This document shows positions 8,492 to 16,737 of a stretch of DNA of 64,000 nucleotides, in pieces. Position numbers and translations under genes: made by a program. Position 1 is the stretch's first letter; each line of letters opens with the position of its first letter. Below the pieces are notes generated by a model. The model worked only from the letters and a program-made list of their open reading frames with translations. It was not told where the DNA came from and did not search any database. The stretch comes from Schauerella fraxinea (GTDB lineage Bacteria > Pseudomonadota > Gammaproteobacteria > Burkholderiales > Burkholderiaceae_B): assembly GCA_030849945.1 (NCBI GenBank), contig JAVDKK010000006.1, positions 1-64,000 of the forward strand. Direction: 5' to 3'.

Positions 8492-9645
8492 CGCCTGCGC
8501 CGACCCGTCCTCGCACGTTGATGTTTGTGGTGAACAACCCAGCGTTTTTCTTGTCGCACAGATTGCCGTTGGCCCTGGCCGCTCAGGCGGCGGGCTATAC
8601 CGTGCATGTGGCCACGATGGGGGGCGAGAGTGTGGCGCGGATCGAGGCGCTGGGCATGACGCACCACGACGTGCCCATGACGCGCAGCGGCAAACAGCCC
8701 CTTCAAGAACTGGGCACCATCGTCGCCTTGCGGCGTCTGTTCAAAAAGGTGCAGCCCGATGTGGTGCACCTGGTGACGATCAAGCCCGTGCTCTACGGCG
8801 GCATCGCGGCGCGGTTGGCCGGCGTGCCCGGCATGGTGGCCGCGATCTCTGGACTGGGTTTTATCTTCATGCAGGGCGGCACGCGTGCGCGCATCGTGCG
8901 CGCCATCGTGGCCCGGTTGTATCGCGTGGCGCTGGGGCATCCCAACAGCCGCGTGATTTTTCAGAATCAAAGCGATCGCGGCATGTTGGCGCAGTTGGGC
9001 GCCATTCGCAACGATCAGGTAGTGATGATTCGCGGCGCGGGCGTCGATCTCAGTGACTTCGCCGCCGCGCCGCCACCGCCCGCGCCACCGGTGGTTGTGA
9101 CGATGGCCGCGCGGTTGCTGATCGACAAGGGCGTGCGCGAGTATGTGGAGGCCGCGCGCGTGTTGCGCGAACGCGGCGTGCCGGTGCGGATGCAATTGGC
9201 CGGCAACCCCGATCCCGGCAATCCGGCGTCGATCACCGACGATGAGGTCGCGGCGTGGCGCGCGCAAGGCGATGTGGAATGCCTGGGCGAGCGCGACGAT
9301 ATCCCCGCGTTGTATGCCGAGTCGCATATCGTGGCGTTGCCGTCTTACCGCGAAGGCTTGCCCAAGGCGCTGCTCGAGGCGGCCGCGGCTGGGCGGGCGG
9401 TCGTGACTACCGATGTGCCCGGATGCCGGGATGCCATTGAGCCGGACGTGACCGGCGTGCTGGTGCCGGTGAAGGACGCCGCGTCATTGGCCGATTCGAT
9501 CGGCCAGTTGGCGCAAGATGAGACCCTGCGCACCAGCATGGGCCTGGCGGGCCGGGCGCTGGCAGAGCAGGCGTTCGATGTGCGCGAGGTGGCAGGCAAG
9601 CACGTGCATGTGTACGACATGCTGTGCCAAGCGGCGGGGCGATAG
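8488..9645 (+). CDS. Glycosyltransferase family 4 (PglA/CapM-like)
   Basis: This 385-residue enzyme is the last gene of the polysaccharide operon. Its N-terminal motif NNPAFFLSHRLPLALAAQAA, the DVVHLVTIKPVLYGGIAAR segment and AISGLGFIF are typical of the group containing PglA and CapM, which commonly add the second sugar to an undecaprenyl-PP-linked HexNAc. The E-x7-E motif is SYREGLPKALLEAAAAG. A proline-rich linker (APPPPAPPVVV, about residues 192-202) joins the two Rossmann halves. ATG 8488 overlaps the previous stop. No polymerase, initiating transferase or chain-length regulator follows, so those must be upstream of the window or elsewhere. Confidence 0.88.
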   Translation: MTPAPTRPRTLMFVVNNPAFFLSHRLPLALAAQAAGYTVHVATMGGESVARIEALGMTHHDVPMTRSGKQPLQELGTIVALRRLFKKVQPDVVHLVTIKPVLYGGIAARLAGVPGMVAAISGLGFIFMQGGTRARIVRAIVARLYRVALGHPNSRVIFQNQSDRGMLAQLGAIRNDQVVMIRGAGVDLSDFAAAPPPPAPPVVVTMAARLLIDKGVREYVEAARVLRERGVPVRMQLAGNPDPGNPASITDDEVAAWRAQGDVECLGERDDIPALYAESHIVALPSYREGLPKALLEAAAAGRAVVTTDVPGCRDAIEPDVTGVLVPVKDAASLADSIGQLAQDETLRTSMGLAGRALAEQAFDVREVAGKHVHVYDMLCQAAGR

Positions 9646-9676
9646 GAGCCGGATCCTTCGACAGGTCGCAAAGATA

Positions 9677-9721
9677 AAAACGCCCCACGTTTGGATGAGT
9701 GTCCAAGCCGTGGGGCGTTTT
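9677..9721. terminator. Bidirectional intrinsic terminator
   Basis: AAAACGCCCCACG (9677-9689) pairs perfectly with CGTGGGGCGTTTT (9709-9721). The T-tract on one strand and A-tract on the other let it stop both the plus-strand polysaccharide operon and the minus-strand pgi transcript. Confidence 0.88.
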
Positions 9722-9766
9722 GTTATCGAGCGGCGAGCGTGCAGCGTATGCGGCCAGCGAAGCCGA

Positions 9767-11326
9767 TCAGCTCGACAGCTTTTCGATCCAATGTTGCGTC
9801 GATGGATCTTGCGCGCTGATTTGCGCCTTGGGATCGTCGAGCTCATGAATGATGTTCTTGGCCAGCTGCTTGCCGTACTCCACACCCCATTGATCGAACG
9901 GGTTGATGCCCCACACCACGCCTTGCGTAAACACCTTGTGTTCGTACATGGCCAGAAGTGCACCGAGGGTGTGCGCGGTAAGGCGCGGCAGGACGATCAG
10001 GGTGCTGGGACGTCCGCCGGCATGCGCGCGGTGCGGCGCCAGCCTGGCGGCGGCCGCGTCGTCGGCGGTGAGTTCGCGGGCCTCGGCGGCGTTTTGCGCC
10101 TCAGGCTTGCCGCGCAACAGCGCCGCGCGTTGCGCCAGACAATTCGCCACGAGCAAGGTGTGATTGCGCGCGTACGGATGGTCCGGCGTCAAACAGAGCA
10201 TGAAGTCCACAGGCGCGCCCACGGGATGCTGGTGCAGCCACTGGAAAAACGTGTGCTGGCCATCGGTCCCCGGCATGCCCCAGACGGCAGGGCTGGTGGG
10301 CACGTCCACGGCGGTGCCACTGTGCGTGGCCGTTTTGCCGAGCGATTCCATTTCCAACTGCTGGGCCCAAGGCACCACACTCGCCAACCGCGCATCGTAG
10401 GGGGCCAGCGCAAGCGACGTATAGCCGAGCACGCTGCAGTTGGCGATACCCGCCAACGCCATTTGCACCGGCGCGTTGTGTTCGATGGGCGCCGTCAGGA
10501 AGTGTTCGTCCATCTCGGCCGCGCCGGCGAGAAGGCCGTCGAGCGCGTCCGGTCCCAGTGCCAGCGAAATCGCCAGACCGATCGACGACCACAATGAATA
10601 TCGACCGCCCACCCAATCCCAGAAACTGAAAATGCGCTCTGGTGCGACACCGTAGGCACGGGCGGCATCGGCGTTGGCCGTGACCGCAGCCACTTGCGCC
10701 ATCGGGTCGGCAACGCCGCCGGCGGCGAGCCATTCCAGCGCAATCTTCGCGTTGGCCAGGGGCTCCGTGGTCGTGAACGTCTTGGAAGCGATCACGATCA
10801 AGGTCTGCTTGGGATCCAGACCTTGCAAGGCCTCGGCGATGGCATGGCCGTCGACGTTGGACGCAAAGCGCATGGTGCGCGTCATGTCGTGCGTCTTGAG
10901 CGCTTGAATGACCATGCGCGGCCCCCAATCGCTGCCGCCGATTCCCAGATGCAGAATGTGCTGGTAGGCACCGCGGCTATTCGCGTCTTCGACGAAGGCG
11001 CGCACGCGTGCCCGTTCGTTCGTCACCGCTTCAGACACGGCTTCCGGCGGATTGGCCGCACGCAGGGCGGTATGCCATGCCGCGCGGTTTTCCGTCCAGT
11101 TCACAGGCGCACCATCGAACAGGGCCTGTCGCGTCGGCTCGAATCCCTGTTGCGCCAGCAGTGCCGCGCCGGCTGCCGTTAAGGCGGCCGAATGGCGCTG
11201 GGTAGTGAAATCCACCTGTATACCAGCCGCCTCGATGATGGCCAGATCGGCACCATCGAGCGGGGTACTGTGGACGGCTTGCGCAAAGGCTTGCCAGGCA
11301 GGGCTGGCGGCAAGGGAATCGGTCAT
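9767..11326 (-). CDS. pgi: Glucose-6-phosphate isomerase
   Basis: This 519-residue cytoplasmic enzyme interconverts glucose-6-phosphate and fructose-6-phosphate. Family motifs are IGGSDWGPRMV, the phosphate-binding SKTFTTTEPLANA, the second PGI signature FSFWDWVGGRYSLWSSIGL, and the C-terminal GINPFDQWGVEYGKQLA with its catalytic-region lysine. Length is slightly shorter than E. coli Pgi, as usual for betaproteobacteria. It begins five bases after the stop of the upstream phosphohexomutase gene, so the two form an operon. Fructose-6-phosphate feeds glycolysis and amino-sugar nucleotide synthesis, which fits the neighbouring polysaccharide locus. Confidence 0.97.
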   Translation of the reverse strand: MTDSLAASPAWQAFAQAVHSTPLDGADLAIIEAAGIQVDFTTQRHSAALTAAGAALLAQQGFEPTRQALFDGAPVNWTENRAAWHTALRAANPPEAVSEAVTNERARVRAFVEDANSRGAYQHILHLGIGGSDWGPRMVIQALKTHDMTRTMRFASNVDGHAIAEALQGLDPKQTLIVIASKTFTTTEPLANAKIALEWLAAGGVADPMAQVAAVTANADAARAYGVAPERIFSFWDWVGGRYSLWSSIGLAISLALGPDALDGLLAGAAEMDEHFLTAPIEHNAPVQMALAGIANCSVLGYTSLALAPYDARLASVVPWAQQLEMESLGKTATHSGTAVDVPTSPAVWGMPGTDGQHTFFQWLHQHPVGAPVDFMLCLTPDHPYARNHTLLVANCLAQRAALLRGKPEAQNAAEARELTADDAAAARLAPHRAHAGGRPSTLIVLPRLTAHTLGALLAMYEHKVFTQGVVWGINPFDQWGVEYGKQLAKNIIHELDDPKAQISAQDPSTQHWIEKLSS

Positions 11327-11331
11327 TGCGA

Positions 11332-12729
11332 TCAGAACGGCAACTTGGCTTGGGGAGCGAGACGCAGCAATTGCTCGCGGAACGATTCCTGGATGCGCTT
11401 GAGCGCCGCTTCGTTGTCGGCCTCGAAACGCAGCACGACCACCGGGGTGGTATTGGACGGGCGTGCCAATCCAAAGCCGTCCGGATACTCGGCGCGTACG
11501 CCGTCGATCGTGATGATTTCCGTGGCGCCGTCAAACTTGCCGCTTTCCTGCAGCGCCTTGACCAGTGCGAACGGCTCGCCTTCGTTCATCTCGAGCTTGA
11601 GCTCTGGCGTGGACAAGGCTTGCGGCAGCGCTTCGAGCGCTTCCGAGGCATCGGCATCGCGCGACACGATTTCCAGCAGACGCGAACCCGTGTAGAGCCC
11701 GTCGTCAAAGCCGTACCAGCGTTCCTTGAAGAAGATGTGGCCGCTCATCTCGCCGGCCAGCGGGGCACCGGTTTCGGCCAATTTGGCCTTGACCAGCGAG
11801 TGGCCGGTTTGCCACATCAGCGGCTTGCCACCCGCTTCGCGCACGGCCAGACCCACATGGCGGCTGCACTTCACGTCGTAAATGATGGTTTCGCCCGGGC
11901 AACGCGACAGCACGTCGCGCGCAAACAGAATCAACTGGCGGTCGGGCCAGATGATCTCGCCCGACTTGGTGACCACGCCCAGGCGGTCGCCGTCGCCGTC
12001 GAAAGCCAGGCCGATCTCGCAATCGGTGGTCTTCAGGCAATGCATCAGGTCATGCAGGTTTTCGGGTTCGGCGGGATCGGGATGGTGGTTGGGGAACGTG
12101 CCGTCCACTTCGCAGAACAGCTCGGTCACTTCGCAGCCCAACGCGCGGAACAGCTTGGGTGCGATGGCACCAGCCACACCGTTGCCGCAGTCGATCGCCA
12201 CTTTCATCGGACGCGACAGCTTGACGTCGCGGGTGATGCGTTCGATGTACTCGTCAACGATATTTAGTTCACGGCGCGTGCCGCGCTTGACGCCGGCCGG
12301 TGCTTGGCCGTACGTGGCATCCATGGATTCGCGCAGGGCCTGGACATCGGCGCCGTACAACGCGGCTCCGGCCATGACCATCTTGAAGCCGTTGTACTTG
12401 GGAGGATTGTGGCTGCCGGTAATGGCAACGCCCGACCCCGTCTTGTAGACGTGGGTGGCGTAATAGACCAGCGGCGTGGGCACTTCGCCGATATCCAGCG
12501 TATCGATGCCGCTTTCCAACAATCCTTCCTGCAATCCTTCGGACAGCTCTTTGCTGCTCAGGCGGCCGTCGCGGCCGACCACGAGCGTCGTGAGGTTCTT
12601 TTCGCGGGCTTTGGCGGCCAGGGCACGGCCCAGGGCACGCGCGAAGTCGGCGTTGATTTGTTCCGGGACGATGCCGCGGATGTCATAGGCTTTGAAAACC
12701 GACTTGGTATATGGCGAAGCTGCGCTCAC
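11332..12729 (-). CDS. Phosphomannomutase/phosphoglucomutase (AlgC/ManB type)
   Basis: This 465-residue alpha-D-phosphohexomutase converts hexose-6-phosphates to hexose-1-phosphates. Visible motifs in order: FKAYDIRG at the N-terminus, VGRDGRLSS, the phosphoserine loop AITGSHNPPKYNGFKM, the metal-binding loop AFDGDGDRLGVV, the sugar-specificity motif AGEMSGHIFFKERW, and the phosphate-binding EYPDGFGLARPSNTTP. The GEMSGH loop is shared by dual-specificity PMM/PGM enzymes, so mannose and glucose are both plausible substrates. It is cotranscribed with pgi, giving precursors for surface glycans. Start ATG 12729 is preceded by TTTAGGAGC, a good ribosome site. Confidence 0.94.
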   Translation of the reverse strand: MSAASPYTKSVFKAYDIRGIVPEQINADFARALGRALAAKAREKNLTTLVVGRDGRLSSKELSEGLQEGLLESGIDTLDIGEVPTPLVYYATHVYKTGSGVAITGSHNPPKYNGFKMVMAGAALYGADVQALRESMDATYGQAPAGVKRGTRRELNIVDEYIERITRDVKLSRPMKVAIDCGNGVAGAIAPKLFRALGCEVTELFCEVDGTFPNHHPDPAEPENLHDLMHCLKTTDCEIGLAFDGDGDRLGVVTKSGEIIWPDRQLILFARDVLSRCPGETIIYDVKCSRHVGLAVREAGGKPLMWQTGHSLVKAKLAETGAPLAGEMSGHIFFKERWYGFDDGLYTGSRLLEIVSRDADASEALEALPQALSTPELKLEMNEGEPFALVKALQESGKFDGATEIITIDGVRAEYPDGFGLARPSNTTPVVVLRFEADNEAALKRIQESFREQLLRLAPQAKLPF

Positions 12730-13021
12730 AAAAGCTCCTAAAGGGAATGCGTGTCGTCGAGATTATTGCTCAACGCTTTAAGTTTTGGCGTCCGTTTGCG
12801 ATGATTTCGTCACCAATCGCAAGCGGTGTCGTGTAAAAGATGACATCGGTAAGCAAAATACATGCCGCTATATCTCGGATGAGTCCGATTACGTGCGTTT
12901 CATGCTTGCTGGTGTGCCGGTTTTGGCACCCGACGGGCAACTGTGGAAGCCTACAATGCATGTGTCGTCGCGACCATACTGCCTAAGTCGTAGGGGCGCG
13001 ACCTTTTTATGGGGATTGAGG
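12730..13021. other. Divergent intergenic region
   Basis: A 292-base region between the phosphohexomutase (minus) and the FAD dehydrogenase (plus). It has no convincing gene. TACAAT at 12952-12957 is a possible plus-strand -10 box, but no matching -35 at normal spacing is clear. The ribosome site of the minus-strand gene lies at its left edge. Confidence 0.4.
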
Positions 13022-14506
13022 GTGCCGCACGATTCTTCCTTGACCGATACCGCCACTGCCATTGCCCCCGTTACGGCGGCCGGTGGAGATACCGTTGCGC
13101 TCGATGCGCTGCGCGCCATTGTGGGCGCCGCGCATGTGCTGACCGGCGAGGATGCCGCGCCGTATCTAACCGATTGGCGCGGCCGCTATGTGGGGCAGGC
13201 GCTTGCCGTCGTCCGCCCGGCCGATACGTCGCAAGTAGCGGCAGTGATGAAATGGTGTCAGCAGCACACCGTTCCGGTTGTGCCGCAAGGTGGCAATACG
13301 GGCTTGTGCGGGGGCGCCACGCCAGATGCCGACGGACAGGCGATCGTGTTGTCATTGCGGCGCATGGATGCCGTGCGCGCCATCGATCCGCTGAACGATA
13401 CGATCACGGTCGAGGCCGGTTGCGTGTTGCAGGCCGTGCAAAGCGCCGCGCGCGACGCCGGGCGGCTTTTTCCCTTGAGCCTCGCAGCCGAAGGCAGTTG
13501 CTGCATTGGCGGCAACCTGGCCACCAATGCGGGCGGCACACAGGTACTGCGGTATGGCAATACCCGCGATCTGGCGCTCGGCCTCGAAGTCGTCACCGCG
13601 CAGGGCGAGATCTGGAACGGTTTAAGCGGCTTGCGCAAGGACAACACCGGCTACGATCTGCGCGACATTTTCATCGGGAGCGAAGGCACGCTGGGCGTGA
13701 TCACGGCCGCCACGCTCAAGCTGTTTCCCTTGCCCGTGGCCAGTTGCACGGCGTTTCTGGCATTCGAGTCACTGACTGCGGCGCTGGCCGTGCTGGCGCG
13801 GGCGCGCGCCGGTTTTGGTGCGTCGCTCACGGGATTCGAGGTGATGAGCCGTCATTGCCTGCAAGGCGTGCTGCGGCAGTTTCCGGATCAGCGCCTGCCG
13901 CTATCGGGCGAGAGCACGCAGTCGCCGTGGTTCGCGCTGCTGGAGTTGTCTGACAGCGAAAGCGAAGCCCATGCCCAGGCGCGGTTCGAAAGCATTCTGG
14001 GCGATGCGTTGGAGGCCGGCGAGGCGGTCGATGTGGCGGTGGCGGCAAACGGCGCGCAGAGCCGCGCCATGTGGCATCTGCGCGAGAGCATTCCGCTCGC
14101 CGAGCTGGCCTATGGCAAAGCGATCAAGCACGATATCTCGGTGCCCATCTCGCGCATCGGCGATTTCGTTGCCACCACCAATGCCGCCATTCAGGCCGCC
14201 CATCCGGGCGTGCAACATGTGATCTTCGGGCACTTGGGCGACGGCAATCTGCACTACAACGTGTCGCGTGCGCCCGACCATACCGAAGCGCAACTGCTCG
14301 CCTTGCAAGATGCCGTGTATGCCATCGTGCACGCCAGTGTGGTCGCGCACGGCGGCTCGATCAGCGCCGAGCACGGCATCGGTCAGCTCAAGCGCGATCA
14401 GTTGCCGCACTATAAAGACCCCGTCGCGCTGCTCCTGATGCGTCGCATTAAAGACGCACTGGACCCGTCCGGCATCATGAATCCGGGTAAAGTGCTTCAG
14501 GCATAA
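13022..14506 (+). CDS. FAD-binding D-2-hydroxyacid dehydrogenase (D2HGDH/GlcD/D-LDH family)
   Basis: This protein of about 494 residues is a VAO/PCMH-fold flavoprotein that oxidises a D-2-hydroxyacid such as D-2-hydroxyglutarate, D-lactate or glycolate. The FAD-binding half includes VPQGGNTGLCGGATPD, GSCCIGGNLATNAGGTQVLRYG and IFIGSEGTLGVIT. The C-terminal half carries the metal-binding HVIFGHLGDGNLHYNV and SAEHGIGQLKRDQL. The start is uncertain: GTG 13022 is chosen because homology begins about 25 residues later and no ATG is nearby, while the frame is open back to 12785. No electron-transfer partner (GlcE/GlcF) is adjacent, which favours a single-subunit D2HGDH-like enzyme over glycolate oxidase. 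Confidence 0.86.
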   Translation: MPHDSSLTDTATAIAPVTAAGGDTVALDALRAIVGAAHVLTGEDAAPYLTDWRGRYVGQALAVVRPADTSQVAAVMKWCQQHTVPVVPQGGNTGLCGGATPDADGQAIVLSLRRMDAVRAIDPLNDTITVEAGCVLQAVQSAARDAGRLFPLSLAAEGSCCIGGNLATNAGGTQVLRYGNTRDLALGLEVVTAQGEIWNGLSGLRKDNTGYDLRDIFIGSEGTLGVITAATLKLFPLPVASCTAFLAFESLTAALAVLARARAGFGASLTGFEVMSRHCLQGVLRQFPDQRLPLSGESTQSPWFALLELSDSESEAHAQARFESILGDALEAGEAVDVAVAANGAQSRAMWHLRESIPLAELAYGKAIKHDISVPISRIGDFVATTNAAIQAAHPGVQHVIFGHLGDGNLHYNVSRAPDHTEAQLLALQDAVYAIVHASVVAHGGSISAEHGIGQLKRDQLPHYKDPVALLLMRRIKDALDPSGIMNPGKVLQA

Positions 14507-14534
14507 CCCCGCCCGTATCCGAGGGAGACACGTC

Positions 14535-15254
14535 ATGACGCAACCGGCGCCGACCGATCCGCACATGCCGCATTACCGCGTGCTGATTGTTGAAGACGAT
14601 CTGACGATTGCCGGCAATCTGTACAGCTATCTTGAAACGCGTGGCTTCGTGCCCGACGCGGTGTATGAAGGCAACGCTGCGGTGCGCATGCTCGAACAGG
14701 AACGGTTCGATGCCGTGGTGCTGGACGTCGGGCTTCCCGGTCGCGATGGCTATTCGGTGTTGGCGCATTTGCGCCGTGAGCAGTTTTCCACGGTGCCCGT
14801 ACTGATGCTCACCGCGCGCGACGAACTCGAAGACAAGCTCGCGGGTTTCGCGCATGGCGCCGACGACTACCTCACCAAACCTTTTGCATTGGCCGAAGTG
14901 GCCGCGCGCCTGCTGGCGTTGATCCAGCGGGCCAAGGGCGCCACCGTGACGGCAGTGCGCACTTGCGGCAATCTGCGCATGGACTCCCGCACCCGCGAGG
15001 TGATGGTGAACGGCGCGATCGTGCATCTCACGCGCAAGTCGTCGCAGATTCTGGATTTGCTGTTGCGGGACGTGGGGCGAGTATTGCCGCGCGACGAGCT
15101 CGAAACGGCGCTATGGGGCGGCGAGCCGCCGTCGTCCGATGCGTTGCGCAGCCAGGTGCACCTGTTGCGCCGCGCGTTGGGTGAAGCCGGATTCGATGGG
15201 ATCGAAACCGTGCACGGCACCGGCTGGCGCATTGTTGCGCCCGCCGCGGCGTAA
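14535..15254 (+). CDS. OmpR/PhoB-family response regulator
   Basis: This 239-residue DNA-binding response regulator has a receiver domain at about residues 14-130: acidic pocket E20/D21/D22, phospho-acceptor D64 in LDVGLPGRDG, T93 in MLTAR, and K115 in YLTKPF. A winged-helix trans_reg_C domain follows at about 140-237, ending in GTGWRIVAP. It sits 28 bases after the FAD dehydrogenase and overlaps the histidine kinase start by one base (TAATG), forming a standard two-component pair. The regulon cannot be deduced, although the neighbouring membrane phosphotransferase gene is a natural candidate target. Confidence 0.94.
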   Translation: MTQPAPTDPHMPHYRVLIVEDDLTIAGNLYSYLETRGFVPDAVYEGNAAVRMLEQERFDAVVLDVGLPGRDGYSVLAHLRREQFSTVPVLMLTARDELEDKLAGFAHGADDYLTKPFALAEVAARLLALIQRAKGATVTAVRTCGNLRMDSRTREVMVNGAIVHLTRKSSQILDLLLRDVGRVLPRDELETALWGGEPPSSDALRSQVHLLRRALGEAGFDGIETVHGTGWRIVAPAAA

Positions 15255-16585
15255 TGGAAGCGTCGCAAAGCGGCACGCTCACGCAACGGGTCGTCTGGGC
15301 CCTGGCGGGCACGGTCGCACTTTTCGTCAGCGCGCTGGTCATCCTGGCGTATGCCACGTTCGATCGCATGGAAGACGATCTCGTCAACGACATCCTCGCC
15401 ACCGAGACCAGCCGCTTATTGCAGATGATCGACCGCGGTGAGGTGCGCGCCGGCGAAGCGGAGTTCCGCTGGCTGGGCGCGTCGATGAATGCGTGGTTTG
15501 AGGATCATCCTCGCGTGGGTCATCCGCTGCCGGCCGAATTGCAGGGCCTGGCCGAAGGGCTGCACGAGATCGAACCGGGTGGGGCCATCTGGCATGTGAT
15601 GGTGGCCGATTCGGCGCTGGGCCGCGTGGTGGTGTTGTATGACGCAACCGAGAACGAAGGGCGCGTGTACGACTTCGGGCTGATCGTGATCGGGTTGGGC
15701 GCGATCTGCATGGTGGGGGCGTACGGCGTGGCCCGCAACGTGGCCAAGCTGGCGGTCGGGCCCATGCTGGATCTTACCGATCGGCTGGCAACGTGGGCGC
15801 CGGGGTCGCCCGATCTTGCCGTGGAGCGTTCCGATGAGGCAGGCCGGCTGGTGGAGGCCTTCAATCGCGTGCAGAACGAGGTGGATCGCATCATGGCGCG
15901 CGAGCGTGAGTTCACCGCCAACCTGAGTCATGAAGTGCGCACCCCCTTGTCGGCCATGCGCACCGATAGCGAGATCATGCTGCTGGCCAATACGCTCAAC
16001 GACGACCAGAAGCTGCGCTTGAATCGCATCATGGCCAACGTGGATGCGGTGACCTCGGCATTGGCTGGCGCCCGCGCGCTGGCCGCCGATGAGCGCCGGC
16101 CACGCGAAAAGGTCGATCTGGCGGGCGTGTTGGACGATGCCTGGCGCGTACAAGCCATGCAGGCCGAGGCCGCTGGGCTGCTGATCGAAAACCGCATCGC
16201 ACCCGACATCACACGCGAACTCGATCGGCACGCCTTGCTGACCGTGCTGCGCAACCTGATTCGCAATGCCGTCGAACACGCGGCACCCGCCACATTGAGC
16301 GCCGAATGGGATGGCCAAGCCATGCTGGTGCGCGACGATGGGCGCGGCATCGATGGCGCGGCGCTGCCGTTCGTCTTCGATCGTTATTACAGCGGCCGTC
16401 GCACCGATCAAACCAATGGTCAGCCCGTTTCGTTGGTATCGGACGCTGCACCGCGGCGCGGACTGGGCCTGGCGATCGCCAAGCGCATTTGCGATATGCA
16501 GGGCTGGTCGCTTAGCGTAACCTCGCACACCAGCGGCCCGGATCAGGGCACGACCTTCCGTCTGGAATTCGACTTGAACGCCTGA
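15254..16585 (+). CDS. Membrane sensor histidine kinase
   Basis: This 443-residue kinase is the partner of the preceding regulator. One transmembrane helix spans about residues 14-36, a periplasmic sensor of about 100 residues follows, and a second helix lies at 142-162. Then come a HAMP-like linker, a HisKA domain with H226 in ANLSHEVRTPLSAMRTD, and a HATPase domain with N box RNLIRNAVEHA, G1 VRDDGRGID and G2 GLGLAIAKRICD. The periplasmic sensor has no recognisable ligand motif. The H-box is canonical for phosphotransfer to the OmpR-type partner. Confidence 0.93.
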   Translation: MEASQSGTLTQRVVWALAGTVALFVSALVILAYATFDRMEDDLVNDILATETSRLLQMIDRGEVRAGEAEFRWLGASMNAWFEDHPRVGHPLPAELQGLAEGLHEIEPGGAIWHVMVADSALGRVVVLYDATENEGRVYDFGLIVIGLGAICMVGAYGVARNVAKLAVGPMLDLTDRLATWAPGSPDLAVERSDEAGRLVEAFNRVQNEVDRIMAREREFTANLSHEVRTPLSAMRTDSEIMLLANTLNDDQKLRLNRIMANVDAVTSALAGARALAADERRPREKVDLAGVLDDAWRVQAMQAEAAGLLIENRIAPDITRELDRHALLTVLRNLIRNAVEHAAPATLSAEWDGQAMLVRDDGRGIDGAALPFVFDRYYSGRRTDQTNGQPVSLVSDAAPRRGLGLAIAKRICDMQGWSLSVTSHTSGPDQGTTFRLEFDLNA

Positions 16586-16737
16586 AAGGCATAAAAGTCC
16601 GGCGAAAGCGCTCGATTTGACGCTAATTTCACGCGTCACTCTCTACCGTTAAAGACTTTTTTCTGTTGAGGACCTGCATCGATGATCGAGGCTGTAAAGC
16701 GGCATAAGCGCCACGAAACACGTTTGGGGAGTGCACC

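Noticed and set aside
1..9645. Recent horizontal transfer island
   Set aside because: Base composition appears similar to the housekeeping regions and no mobility genes or flanking repeats are visible, so transfer cannot be supported from this window.
12785..13021. N-terminal extension of the FAD dehydrogenase
   Set aside because: The open frame upstream of GTG 13022 is Cys/Arg-rich with no family sequence and overlaps the likely promoter region.
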